A stretch of 64,000 bases of DNA from Limnephilus marmoratus (Eukaryota > Arthropoda > Insecta > Trichoptera > Limnephilidae): NCBI GenBank assembly GCA_917880885.1, contig OU862927.1, positions 41,815,571-41,879,570 on the forward strand, read 5' to 3'. Below, one piece after another: positions 35,250 through 46,227 of the stretch. Made by a program: the position numbers and the translations under genes. Within the stretch, counting starts at the first letter, position 1; each line of letters opens with the position of its first letter. The notes under the pieces were generated by a model. The model saw nothing but the letters and a program-made list of their open reading frames with translations, did no database searches and had not been told where the DNA came from.

Positions 35250-35570
35250 TGACAATAGCTTGTTCCGCTGTTACACACAAAAGAGTCGAAGAAACGACCC
35301 GTTCTCATGAAGCCAACATCAACTGTGAACGGGTGTTACGCTCGTATCGGTCGAGTTTCACGCACGTGCTCCCATGCACCGGGGTTCAGTTAGCTAGCTC
35401 CTTAGAGCAGGCTCCATTAAAAAGCGTCTGTTCAGACGGACCGCCCTTCATGGCACAAAATCAAATAGGGTTATCAAATATTTTGGGCGTCAGCCCAGAA
35501 GTGGCTACGAAATTCAATAGTTGGGCGTACATGGGATTTGTACATAGTTAGCAGCTGGTCACTAGTTGAT
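35250..35570 (-). mobile_element. Divergent LINE-A fragment
   Basis: The block includes GAGTCGAAGAAACGACCCGT, TCTCATG, CCGCCCTTCATGGC and TGTACATAGTTAGCAGCTGG, corresponding to the LINE-A C-terminal coding region in reverse, but with large divergence and indels. It lacks the 3' tail. Confidence 0.5.
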
Positions 35571-35839
35571 GGTTTTCTTCTTGATATTTTTCTTCTCTAG
35601 TGGATGCGATTCTCCATAATATTCCTATATCTTGTCTTTTATGCCTTATTACTCTATTTAACCTCACAACTCACAAAATATCACGAATTGTGGATGTTAT
35701 CACTCAGATAGGGAACGGTTACAAAGGAGCTCTTAGTGGCAGCAATGTAATGAATCATAGGTAGGCAAGTAGGTACTTTTTTTAATTATATCGAAGAAAC
35801 TTAATTTACTATTTCACTTCATAAGTTTATAAATTAATT

Positions 35840-36125
35840 AGCCGAAGTACCCGTCGTTACCCAAACTTTACACATAGTTTTTCAAAATCACATGTAGACA
35901 GTAATGTTAATTTTATTTTGAACGTCAAGTACACAAAATTTCATCAAGAGGTATCTAAATTTTGGTTTAAGAGGTAAGAAAAGTGGATGGGGTGGTTTTT
36001 AGAAAATTCGCCTAGACAGTATGTTCTTATGTTTTGAAGGTCGAGTCTGCAAAATCTTAGAATAAAACTGTAGATTTTATTACAAAAAAAACCACGTCGC
36101 CCGCCCACTACAGACACTCTTCTTT
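35840..36125 (-). mobile_element. Decayed HelA-like Helitron remnant
   Basis: It begins at the left with TACCCGTCGTTACCC, CTTTACACATAG and CACATGTAGACAGTAATG. These resemble the complement of the HelA 3' end (hairpin plus AACTCTGTGTAAAG). The 5' end is not recognisable. Confidence 0.4.
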
Positions 36126-37078
36126 ATAAAGCTTGTATTGAGTTTAGAAATACACTATCGGTAATAATTATTAAAAAATATAGGTACGTCCTGGCGGTAG
36201 CTTTCGACAAACAAAATAAGTAACATCCTATACTGATTTTTAAGTTTGTAATTTATTTAAGAACCTTCCACAAAAAGCATAATATTCTTTATCAATGTAT
36301 AATTATTTAAATCGTGGTACTTTCTGAAAACTTTCAATTATCTCATTGCAAAACTTCCAACCCTATTTCAAAATACTTTTTAGTAAAATTCTAAATAAGC
36401 TAACAATCATTTACTTTTGAAAGTATTTTGACATCTTAATTAAGGTTTATTAATTTATTGAATTCTTCGAATGGACAAGCAAATAATATTAAAATAAACA
36501 AGACTTTTTAAAATTAGATTTAAGTGTTGAAAACTAATTTTAATTAATTTTAGACTGTTATATTTGTTCTAGAATTGTATGAAAGCAAAAAATATAAATT
36601 GCCTTTAACTTTGCCAATTATTTTAATAAAAAGAACAGAAAATTGAAAAATTCAAATTTAGAAACAATATTTCAAATGGATTTCGTATTTTATTTCAGAC
36701 TTTGATCCAACTTTTAAGTGTTTGTTTCGACATGAAGACGTTTTCAAAAGTAAACATCTCACAATTTAACCTTTATGTACAAAACATTAACATAAAACCA
36801 TATCATCGAATCTAGAGGTCTAGACCTAGACTCCAGACAGACTATCGTCTAAGGTTAAATGGCTTTACTGTGGTTACAATTCAAGACAGATTTTAATCAA
36901 CCAAATGCAGAGATATCTTATTACTTATTTGCATAAAACTTACGCGATCGAAAAATGACAAAGTTATAAAATAAACTCCACAAGTTGCCAAATTGCGACT
37001 CATTTCAGACAACGCAAAATATTTTTTTTGTTGTTTATTTTTGGGGTGTTATGCCGTGTTGCGCTACCTCCTCCTTTA

Positions 37079-37119
37079 GCCAACGTTTCGGACATCGTTA
37101 CAGTGTCCATCATCAGGGC
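37079..37119 (-). ncRNA. Hammerhead-like ribozyme motif (copy H8), best of its family
   Basis: On the - strand: stem I GCC, core CTGATGA (37116-37110), stem II GGACA-9 nt-TGTCC, core GAAA, then ACGTT and GGC closing stem I. All invariant core boxes are present. Stem III would be the 2 bp AC/GT with no loop, which normally needs dimerisation. The tail continues AGGTAGCGCAACACGGCATA to about 37035. Confidence 0.6.
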
Positions 37120-37239
37120 AGATGTGTTATTGTTAGTGGTGAAATGTGTGCCTATGTACTTGGAAGCGATACCGTGTCGCCAGCTCCACTCCACTAACAA
37201 TAACACATCTGGTATTATCGTATACTCAATGATTTTTTG

Positions 37240-37455
37240 CGTTTAACTTTGGTGTAACCGTCAATTACCGGATGCCAAGAACTATTGAGCTTAGCTTCAT
37301 CGTCTCTATTAATATTAATGAGGTTTTCGTAGATTTCAATTGCCTCCGTAATCAGACATGCTCTATGGGTTTTGGGTGTTCCCAGGACTTCAGGAACAAA
37401 TCCAAAATAATGGCCGGTTTCGATTAAGTACTCGGCGATTACCGGCCAAAATTTG
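37240..37455 (-). pseudogene. Penelope-like element: GIY-YIG endonuclease C-terminal fragment
   Basis: A - strand frame gives VIAEYLIETGHYFGFVPEVL, then CLITEAIEIYENLININRDD and LNSSWHPVIDGY. The order AEYLxETGH, then a long gap, IxEAIEI, N-x-N-R-D-D and LSxxWxP is the C-terminal half of the GIY-YIG endonuclease domain of Penelope-like elements. The N-terminal part and the reverse transcriptase are missing. Its 3' side leads directly into the hammerhead-bearing tail at 37035-37200, so the two belong to one element. Confidence 0.65.
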
Positions 37456-38301
37456 TTTTACAAGAAATCCGATTGACTTTGCGCCTACTCAGAAAGATAT
37501 ATCTTTTAGAATGGATGTATGATGACGAATGAATGAATATTTTTAATTTAGTTTTAAGGTTTTAGAGTAATTAAGACAACTTAATTTAAAGCGAGAGTTC
37601 GAGGTTTCCTCCTCTTGTAAACGACGGTGTTACGTTACCAAACAAAACTGTTTTAGAATATTTAGATAATAAATTAAACAATAATGTTGCTACGTTTTAT
37701 TTTTCTTATATGGCACATTAGAGAATTCAATAAGTTAATAATCTCTCGGTTTTGTAATATTGTTGAAGCAAAATGAGGTTAATTTTTATTTATGTAACAC
37801 CTTTCAACAACAATGGGTTTTTTGCACGTAACAAAAATTATTTCAATTCTTGCCTTAAATTTATACCTTACTCTTGAGACATGTTTTTTTCTACATTACC
37901 TCCACACATGAGCCGTCTTTGGTTTTGCAGTGAGGAGTGTGGAGGGTATTATATTGTATTTGTTGGTGTTGAAGTACTTTGTTATTGGGTAGGTTTATTT
38001 GATTTTTAAGTGCTTTTATATATTGAATGCTATGCATATTTTCTTTTGTAAATAAATAATGTTTCGTAGTTTTATTTGAGTACCTCAATAAATACTTCAA
38101 TCTAAATATATGTTTTTTTAGAATATTGTTCTCTTCTCTTATTTCTCTTTTCTTTATGTTTAAAATAAATTTGTTTCTTTATTTAATCGCTTTTTATTTT
38201 ATCTCTAAACAAACATGCACAAATATTTATAATGTAATTGGCATAACCAAATGATTTTTGATCAACATGCTTCGTGAGTTTTTTCTTTTAGATGACATTT
38301 T

Positions 38302-38462
38302 TTAGTCTATATCCAATTTCTTGAAAGTTCCCAACATGCCAAAAAGATCGTCGACTCTACTTTCTGAGTTCTTCACTCTCTTGGATTCGTCTGTCTTATA
38401 GTTCACGGATTCCACAAGCCAGGCTCTTATTTGCGGAGAATTTAACATCTTCTTCATTTTAT
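38302..38462 (-). CDS. CRAL-TRIO gene A, exon 5 (C-terminus)
   Basis: The terminal exon encodes a helical tail ending DDLFGMLGTFKKLDID followed by TAA at 38304-38302. The family usually ends G(S/T)FRKLxID, so the C-terminus is intact. Compared with gene B, the segment between the GGEYP loop and the tail (SPQIRAWLVESVNYKTDESK) is diverged. Gene B has EEWRNWYLDYENQKTNEAK, closer to the family's EWxxWxxxxE pattern. AATAAA lies about 105-120 nt downstream on the - strand (38193-38198 and 38178-38183) and would give a short 3' UTR. Confidence 0.88.
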
Positions 38463-38814
38463 CTGGAATTTTAAAATCATTCCTAATATTTAAACATTTT
38501 TTAAGTTCTGTACTAAACAGTATTTCTGCTCAAGGGTCAATTCCAAGAGATTTCATTAACCAGGCTGATCAAATTGCAACAGGTTACCAAGGGAGGACGC
38601 GTAGCAAGGACTTAAAGTTATAGTTAAGCACCAAAGAGGCTTCTTTATACTATTATGCCTGAAGGGGAAAGGAGTTTTGGAAGCCCTACATTTATGTTGC
38701 TTGCGGCGTACGTGGATTTGATGCGATGGCGAATACTGCATTCTAGGACATTGGAACCGGGGGGAGAGAGCTAGGAATTGACGGGAGTAGAAGGCAGGAT
38801 TTAAATTTTAATGT

Positions 38815-39005
38815 GAGCATAGCACAAGAGTCCCAACTGCACCCAACTAAAAGACATAACACGACTAAAACCATTTGAAACAATGATTTAATTTTGAATG
38901 GTGTTTGGAACGTGCTGTAAATTTGATCACATTAAATTTATTTGCGCACGCCTGGATTTGAATCCACGTCTTCCGGATTCATGGCCAATGGAGGCCGTCA
39001 AAAGG
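38815..39005 (-). mobile_element. SINE S1 copy with internal deletion, inside intron 4 of gene A
   Basis: The complement of ACAAGAGTCCCAACTGCACC marks the 3' side and of TTTGCGCACGCCTGGATTTG plus CCAATGGAGGCCGTC the tRNA-like head. The TC-rich middle is missing. Confidence 0.55.
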
Positions 39006-39169
39006 GACTCACCAACGGTTGTAGATGTGATAATAATTGCAACGGAAGATCTCAAAGTCTTGTAGTAGGTACAATAGGTACCTATGTTAGGTACCAAATT
39101 TGTTTGATTGTTCTTATAATACTTATACAAAAAATAATATTTGTTATACATGAAAAATAAAAATTTTAA

Positions 39170-39411
39170 TTAAAAAAATTGCAATAGGTGGCACGCGAGC
39201 TGGTTGAAAATTGAATGAACTAGGACTGAATATATGGAACGCAGTAGGGGGGTTGGCAGTACAGGGGAACGGGAGAGGGGAGAGGCGGGAAAGGTGGAAT
39301 GGGTACGCGGGAGGGAAAGGGGACGCGGGAGTTGAACGGGGAAGGACATGCTGGGAGAAACAATTTACTTTTTTAAATATGGTATTGCAACGCACGCCGG
39401 GAACCAGCTAA
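39170..39411 (+). mobile_element. HelB Helitron, 3' part
   Basis: The purine-rich ACGGGAGAGGGGAGAGGCGG is followed by GGTATTGCAACGCACGCCGG, GAACCAG and CTAA. This matches the end of the element at 23672-24241. It ends only about 37 bp from the 5' splice site of gene A exon 4. Confidence 0.55.
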
Positions 39412-39447
39412 TGTTAAAATAAAAGAGAATAATTTCATATTACATAC

Positions 39448-39664
39448 CCGAGAGCTCCTTGGAGGTTGTTGGATATTCTCCACCCATGTCTTTGGGAATG
39501 AAAGTTTTAGGGACAGCTTTGAAGAGGTCCTCCATACATTTATAAATGAAAATCCTGTCTACAAGTTTTTTTTTGGCGACGGTCTTAATGGCAGTGATTA
39601 AGAACTCTGCAAACCCGGGCAGGTTAACGAAGTGAATTCCTCTTATATGCAACGCGTAACATTT
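39448..39664 (-). CDS. CRAL-TRIO gene A, exon 4 (second half of CRAL-TRIO domain)
   Basis: This 217 nt exon, in phase 0 at the start and phase 1 at the end, encodes KCYALHIRGIHFVNLPGF, then a Lys-rich helix and FIPKDMGGEYP. The GIHFVNLP strand and the closing IPKDMGGEYP correspond to the family signatures (KGIHFINxP and LPKEYGGE) that line and close the lipid cavity. Gene B exon 4 is the same length and about 60% similar by eye. The donor is GTATGT. The upstream intron contains an 852 bp TIR element and a TIR element enclosing an RT fragment. Confidence 0.92.
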
Positions 39665-40034
39665 CTAAAAAAATTGTTTAGGATTTCAAATTGTATATTA
39701 AAATATCGGACAGCACTGAGGAACGGCAGATCAGCACCGAGGGGTTAACACAGTAGATAGTGCAAGATTATTTTTTTAGTGATTACAATTAACCCACAAT
39801 ATGCTAAAGTTGGCTATGAAATCATGCAATATTGATTTCATTATTGACCTGTCTAACATAATTTGAAACACAAATAAATAAAATAACAAATATCCTAGTA
39901 GGTACTAGATAGTAGATATCTGCTGATTAAAATAATAATAATTTTTCAAAAGAAGCAAACACATTGTGACTTGATATTTTAAATAAATAAAAAGAAAACA
40001 CTTTGTTTACGTCACTTTATTATTTATTTAAAAT

Positions 40035-40886
40035 AATAATAGGCCACTTGCATGGATTTCATAACGACTTGGAAAAAATCATGTGGATAGATTTTTTTAC
40101 TAAGATTACGAAAATGTTTTTAGAAATTTTTTTGAAGAAGCAAATTTTTTTAGAAATGTACAGATTTTAAAATTTTTTAATAAATAAATCAATTATTTGG
40201 GCCCGTGACGTCACTACATGAAAATGTCCCGTCTCCGAAAATGTTCCTATTAATTTAGTAAAATTCCACACTGATTTATTTTTTCTATATGGTAACACTT
40301 TCATTTCAGGTCGAATTTTTTAATTCGTTCGCTAGATTTATTGTTTGTTCTTCTGCGAACTTTTCATTTGGTTTGACTTTTTGACAGATGTTGTGAAGAG
40401 AACCCCGTACATTTTACGCTTGAGTATGTGTTTTAGAGGTATAATGGTAATGGTTCTGATTTTAACAAAATCAAATTTTATAATATTCTTATCATTATTA
40501 TAATTTACAAGTACAAGTATATTACATTTGATTTAGTAATATAGACGTTGAACATTATAATGATTTATGATCAATAAGATGGATCAAGGAAAAAAATATT
40601 TATGAGATATAATTTTTTTGGAATGCCTCGTTATTCGCCTGTGCCCTTTCTTGTAGAAAACGTTCTTTTTTTAAATGATTTTCGGCTACGTAATTATCGA
40701 TTTTTCGCAACTATAAAATTATGTCCCGTCTTTCCGGTTTATAAAAAATGCTCTGATTTTTTGGATTGAAATTTCCATAAAATCGCCAGGGTTTCAAAAA
40801 TACGATAAAAAAAAATACAAAATGTCTTAGAATATTTGCCCAAACCGGAATTTTTTTTTTAAATGTGATGCAAGTGGCCTATTATT
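40035..40886. mobile_element. 852 bp non-autonomous DNA element with 19 bp perfect TIRs
   Basis: AATAATAGGCCACTTGCAT (40035-40053) and its exact complement ATGCAAGTGGCCTATTATT (40868-40886) bound an AT-rich interior with no open frame. It lies in intron 3 of gene A. The flanking AAT/ATT makes the target duplication ambiguous. Confidence 0.7.
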
Positions 40887-41609
40887 GAGGTTGGTTGGTT
40901 ATTTTGGCCTCAAATCAAAATTAAAGTTTTGTTGATAAAAGCCGCACTGCGCGCCGTCCTTCGTAAAGTTTTTCTTTTTTTAAATCTGTCATCTATTTTA
41001 ATAGATTTATTATGTGACACTTAAAGTTTCGGTCACGCGGAGCGATTTCGTCACTGCCATTTAAATAGTGGCAATTACAGCGACCATGTGACAATCTGAC
41101 AGGTATTCGCTGTGAGTAACTCAATTAGTAGCTTTTAAACATGGTGGCGATTTGATTGGAACATGTTCAATTCTGTTCCGCGATAAACGCATGATTTTGG
41201 AATTCACGTGACCTCTTTGCAGTTAGGCAGCGCTGGCAACGCCTCATCTGATATTTCAAATCGCTAGTCGCCATTCGTTGCATGTTTTAGGTTTATTTTT
41301 ATTTTTTTCAACAATTATCTCGCTACTATCAACGCAGATTCAGTAGCTCCGTGTGACTGTCTAAACAAAAAAGTGACAATCACTCGCCGCGGCAACTTAG
41401 TAGCGACAAAATTGTTCCGTGTGACGGAGGACTTAAGGGGGTAATCCCGTGTGAACGCTATTTTTTGCTTGTTTTGGGATTATTTTTGGTGACCTAAATA
41501 AAGATGCAACTGCAAAATTTTCACCATATATTTATTCATTTTATGAGCACAAAAAGTGAAAAAAGAGCCTTCATTCGGGAACACCGCTTTATGTGGTAAA
41601 TTGAGTAAT

Positions 41610-42300
41610 GCGCGTTTTCATCCCACGACAAAATATATCCGACAAAATATCCTCCGACAAAATATCCTACGGGCAAAATATCCCCCAACAAAATATTTTT
41701 ATTAAACCTAAGCCAATCTAACGTAATCTAACCTGTATTATTTTGGATGTCTGTTTTATTTTTGTTCCATTTTACTATTTTTATGAAAAAGATATTCTGC
41801 AGTCATGATCTCAACCTTGAATTACGAATACGAATCGTCAGATGCTACGTGTTTTCGATATTATTTTATGGAATGGAAGCATGGACGCTTACTAAAGAAC
41901 TAATTATGCGACTTGAGACATTCGAGATGTGGATCTATAGAAGAATTGGTACTTAAAATAAGCTGGATGGACAGGGTTACGTATGAAGATGTTATGGTTC
42001 GGAGGAATAAAGAAAAATAAGTTGTTAAAATTATAAAAATCCGAAAACTGAAAGAGCTGGTCGGGGCCGCTGTAAATAAAGTCCGCATAGCCGACATGAT
42101 GCCCAACGTCAGTTGAACAGTCAGGGCACAACAAGAAGGAAAAGAATTTATCGTCTTTACAGGATGTCTGAATTATGTTTGTCTCATTTTTTGTTAAGTA
42201 AGGTTAGGTTTCAGTAGATATTTTATTAAGAGATGTTTAGGATATTTTGTCGGAGGATATTTTGTCGGGGATATTATTTCATCGCGGGATGAAAAGTCGC
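41610..42300. mobile_element. TIR element with iterated GACAAAATAT ends, enclosing an RT fragment
   Basis: Left: TTTTCATCCCACGACAAAAT, then CCGACAAAATATCCTCCGAC. Right, read in complement: TTTTCATCCCGCGATGAAAT, then CCCCGACAAAATATCCTCCG. The ends are about 53 bp inverted repeats made of a repeated 12-mer. Inside, at about 41800-42150 on the + strand, is an RTE-like reverse-transcriptase C-terminus (ELRIRIVRCYVFSILFYGME, AWTLTKELIMRLETFEMWIY). The right end is about 22 bp from the donor of gene A exon 3. Confidence 0.65.
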
Positions 42301-42322
42301 GGAACCGGTAAATTGTACCCAC

Positions 42323-42512
42323 CTCCACAAGGAACATTGTCTTTTTCAGCAGCGCTGGGGTTACTTTGACTGCTTGGCTGAACGTCAAATCAGTCATATC
42401 GCATACAACATGCGTCCCCACACTTACGTCCAGGTACATCCCGAGATCGATCATCATTAGACAAATGGACACAGTCGCTATCGGACTAAAATTCACCTCA
42501 TTTGGCTTCATT
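42323..42512 (-). CDS. CRAL-TRIO gene A, exon 3 (first half of CRAL-TRIO domain)
   Basis: The exon starts after a tgttacag acceptor; its A completes an Arg codon with the AG of exon 2. It ends in phase 0 at a GTGGGT donor. It encodes the first half of the CRAL-TRIO lipid-binding domain: a central strand VGTHVVCDMTDLTF followed by the helix SQAVKVTPALLKKTMFLVE. The family equivalent is GxxxxxDxxxLxxxHxxxxTPxxxKKxxxxxQ. At 190 nt it is one codon shorter than gene B exon 3. A mobile element with terminal inverted repeats ends only about 20 bp downstream of its 5' splice site. Confidence 0.9.
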
Positions 42513-42954
42513 CTGTAACAAAAAAGAATATTTAACCAATCAGGAAAAGTGTTTAAAAAATTGAAATACTATATGAACGGTGTTTGTACTTTAAACCTAT
42601 GAAAATGGGTTATTGTCATAAACTCTGAATTTAAAGTTTATTTTCCTGATTCTGATCATTGTACTAAAAACCAATACTACTGCACACCTTTAAAAAATCA
42701 ACTAAATTAACGAATTCTTTCGTACCAACTATGGCTAACCAATATCTATTTCTGCACAACGAATTCTTTCCGTATTCAAACTATGCCCATCAGAGTATAT
42801 ATTATTACTACAAAAGGTAGAAGTCCGCCGTCGGTCGGGCGGACATCATAGCATATCTCTTGTATTTCTATAGCTTTGGTTTCTCCCATAAAGTTTCCAA
42901 AACGGACTATTAGGTATTAGGTATTAATTATGGTGGTGATATTGTATACTGTAC

Positions 42955-43171
42955 CTGATTATATACAGCCTCGTTAAGTCGGTCATAGTTTTAGGTACAG
43001 TAATCCATTCAAAAGAATCCAACATTTTGGATACCTCTGGACTCCAAGGGTCTCTGTTGGAAAATAACTCTGGCATTAAGTTCCTGACAGAGAGCATATT
43101 TTCAAGTCTTTCCTTTGACTTTTCTATTTTGAATTTGTTCATAGCCAAATATCTGTTCGCTGATCTTTCAT
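42955..43171 (-). CDS. CRAL-TRIO gene A, exon 2 (CRAL-TRIO_N end)
   Basis: This 217 nt exon begins after a gattccag acceptor and ends in phase 2 at a GTACAG donor. Its first two bases AT join the G of exon 1 to give Asp. It encodes RYLAMNKFKIEKSKERLENM, then PELFSNRDPWSPE and VPKTMTDLTRLYIIR. This is the last part of the CRAL-TRIO N-terminal domain (the family pattern is RFLRxxKFxxEKAKEKL, then PEFFxNRDP) leading into the first strand of the lipid-binding domain. Gene B exon 2 has exactly the same length and phases. No in-frame stop or frameshift is seen. Confidence 0.9.
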
Positions 43172-43398
43172 CTGGAATCGAAACGAACCCAAATTTATAA
43201 AAATGGCATTACATTATAAGTAACAAATATTAACGCTAGAATATATTCAAATTACGCGCGAGAATCCGACGCTCTACTGCGCAGCCTGCCTCGCGCATCC
43301 GAGTGCGGTGGAAACCCCCGAAGGATTACGAACGCGACATGCATTCCTCGGACCGGATTCTGTTGCCCCAGATCCTGCACATTACACTGACGCTCGAG

Positions 43399-43534
43399 TG
43401 GGTACATTAACCTTGGCGACCAACGCACGGCGCCGAATTGCCAAATCGCCATGCGTTGGTCGCCGAATCGCCAATTGTTGGTCGCCGAATCGCCATGCAT
43501 TGATCGCCAGTGTAATGTACCCACTTGGGGTGAC
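43399..43534. repeat. GC-rich minisatellite bounded by 12 bp inverted repeats
   Basis: GTGGGTACATTA at the left and TAATGTACCCAC at the right enclose two or three degenerate units of TTGGTCGCCGAATCGCCA. The block is much richer in GC and CpG than its surroundings. It lies about 230 bp upstream (gene sense) of gene A exon 2. Open frames on both strands here reflect composition. Confidence 0.55.
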
Positions 43535-43909
43535 TGCACTGTAATATAAAGTAATGGTCACGCTTTTTGCCATAATAACAAGGCGGGAATCGTCACCATT
43601 TTACCGCGGCCAGCTCTTCAGCGGTAAACTCTTTCAAGGCGTGAATTCTGCAAGTGACTATCTTTCCTTTTTGCAAGAGAGTAAAATAGGTGTTTACAAT
43701 TTATAGAACTCAAACATTGCATCAACGCGCGCATAGGACGAAGTAAATACATGATACAATAGTGCAGTTAGGCAATACAAATCTATCTCTTTACTCTGGG
43801 TCGGCTGGCTTAGGGACGCGACATTAATAATGGTTAAAGGCACAAAGTAGGTTCGTTAAAATGTGGGACAGGGAAGGCAGCTGGCGAGGGATCCTCAGCT
43901 TGCAAAGTG

Positions 43910-44041
43910 TAGCGACCATGGCGATCATTCTCTCGCATACTAAATCCCACAGATATATGTGTTTGTCTCTTTATAGTGCCTCACTTTCGTTTCATCGAGT
44001 CTCAAATTGCAACGGCGCTAAATAAGTTTTCACTTCAATAA
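43910..44041. mobile_element. MITE M2, half copy
   Basis: CATTCTCTCGCATACTAAAT, ATGTGTTTGTCTCTTTAT and GCTAAATAAGTTTTCACTTC match the right half of the complete copy at 23421-23622. Confidence 0.55.
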
Positions 44042-44279
44042 CCTAAAGGAAACAGGCTTTTAGTAACTATTGTTCTGGAGAAAACACTCAACGAGATGTT
44101 CCGCGTGTTTAAAGAGCTGAAGGAAATATGGATGACCGCTGACCCCTGGATAGCTCTCACTCCAGAAGACTGACGATAAATTGAGTAATAAGTGGCTGAT
44201 GTGAGAAATGCCCATCTAATTCCTGACCTCACTGAAAGATAGCCTGGCTTCTTACTGCCTTTTAAACTCTGGCCCTAAA

Positions 44280-44890
44280 GAAAATATTTTCCCTCGGGGT
44301 CTATGTCTGGAGATGGTGTGTAGAGGGTCTTTTTTTGCAAAAGGAGGAGTGATCCTGGGTCTTGAAGAGATCCATGTTCCAGGAAGGAGGAAGACAGAGG
44401 CCAGCAAATCTTTAGAACTGTTGAACTAAAAAACGAGTCCTAGAACCGACCTGTTCCTATGTGACAAATGTCAACTGTGTAAAAATTTTGGGCATGCATT
44501 TGGCGTGTTTCCCGGCTATGCTCATGTGCCGAGGGGATCAAAGACACTGGTTTCTCAGTGCATTTGCCATTGGAAATACGGGGAAAATAAGGACAGCATT
44601 CAGCATTCTCACCCGACGACGCCTATGCTCTAAAGATTGCAGTCCAACAATCTTTGGTAAGATAGGAGAATCTATTATACGGACCGCCCGTCTCTGCACA
44701 GATTTGATGATTTTTTTAGGTACTTCGGGATACTTTTAGAGTCGGCTGCCAAATTAAACCGTGGGGCACTTGCGACTTATACAGGGTTAGCAGTTGTACA
44801 CTATTAAAGTATCTGCGGGCCCAGTACACTACCCTACAGTACGCCCAGCGTTTGAGAGGCCAAATTAACTCTGACTGCGATGGAGTCCCC
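44280..44890 (-). mobile_element. LINE-A, 5'-truncated copy
   Basis: The complement encodes the same C-terminal RT region as the copy at 19345-20080, with many stops. Landmarks are AGTACACTACCCTACAGTAC, TTACACCAAGCACATCAATG at the 5' side and TCCCTCGGGGTCTATGTC at the 3' tail. It lies in intron 1 of gene A. Confidence 0.7.
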
Positions 44891-45922
44891 ATATGTGAAT
44901 TTGACTAAGAGTTACACCAAGCACATCAATGGAAGGCCTTTTCAATGATGCAAAGGCAGGGCTTTAAAAAGTCAGTGATTTGTGAATGCGGTTGTGTTAT
45001 CAACAAATGCCCTGACTGGTTCATACACCTACACTAGATGTTTTCTAATGACCCCCCACCGTACGCAAGAAGAAGATCCAGAAATGCATTTTAATGCAAG
45101 CTGAAGAGCGTTGTTAGGAGACCTAATTGTAGCTAATCGGAATGACAATTTGGGTATAAAGAGCTGAATAGCGACAGCAGGCATTGTACTCATTTGATAA
45201 AGTTGACCAGGAATCAGTGGCGGTCCTTCTCTTAGGTCAATTGGTCAAAAACCTCCCAAAATTATAAGGTGACAGTAAAACATATTTATGTATTATGAAA
45301 TATAATGTATTATTTTAATTTTAATTTAAGTATTATGCAAATCAAAACAACTGGTATTATTCTAATGCATTTGAAATGTACCGCGAGAAAACAGGCAGCG
45401 GAAAGCAGTGACCTCTAACATCTTAAATGGAAGCTTTCTTTCCCACGCACTATGATTGGCTAGGTCAATTTATCAAATGCCATCACAAAGTGAAAACCTT
45501 TCAGAAGAAGTTTTCTTCGAAAAATTTTCATATGTCCTGATATCGTGTCTTCTGTCTGTTTACGCGCCATACAATAAACGAGATGGCACTATGTTGCTTA
45601 GTAAAAGTGTTTTCGGATTCTGAAGACAGTTTGGGACATTGCCGTGAGGGAGAGAGCATGATGAATATTATGCGTTTGAAAGAGATGGTTTGATAAACGT
45701 AGGTTTATTTTGCGTATTGTACTCTTGTCGCATGAAATAATTTATTATATTAAATGAAATTTGATTATCAAATTCGTGAGGTACCTCCAAATGTATGTTG
45801 TCGCAATTAATTAGATATTTTATCATAATATCATTTTTAAAATGACCGTCCACTTCTGGAACACTAGAGCCGCCTCTGCCAGGAAAATCTATATTGTAAG
45901 GTTTGCAGCTGAAAATTCTCAC

Positions 45923-46104
45923 CGATATCAGGCTTTGGGAAGTGTGGTTGCATTCGATACCAATCCCTGAAGATCTTCACGATTTCCTTCAACTTCTTGT
46001 CGGAGACCTTGTAGAGGTCTGCCACGAGTTGAAACATATCATCTGAAACTTCGTACATCTCTCTCTGCCAGTGAAGGAAGGCTTCTGGGAGGTCTGCTTT
46101 AGCC
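45923..46104 (-). CDS. CRAL-TRIO gene A, exon 1 (N-terminal helices)
   Basis: This is the first main coding exon of a Sec14-like CRAL-TRIO protein; the family carries hydrophobic ligands such as retinoids, tocopherol or phosphoinositides. A ttatttcag acceptor precedes it and a GTGAGA donor follows, in phase 1. It encodes the N-terminal helical region, including VSDDMFQLVADLYKVSDKKL and the family hallmark WYRMQPHFPKPD, which resembles the usual WxxxQPHLP. The first base G must complete a codon begun in an upstream exon. If that codon is ATG split AT|G, the protein starts M-AKADLPEAF and is 322 residues long, normal for insect members. The exon aligns residue by residue with gene B at 60383-60558 (182 versus 176 nt, same phases). 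The ligand is unknown. Confidence 0.88.
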
Positions 46105-46227
46105 CTGAAATAAGGAAATTTAAGCAATTCATTGTCTTTTATGCCTACTGGATAAAGTAAAAAGTTCTTTACAGACTATACCCAGCGATTTCTGAAATTT
46201 TTAGGATAAAAAAAAAAATAGTGGATG

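Noticed and set aside
43252..43573. Overlapping frames of 60-95 codons on both strands
   Set aside because: They are caused by the GC-rich minisatellite; several frames are open at once, as expected from composition.
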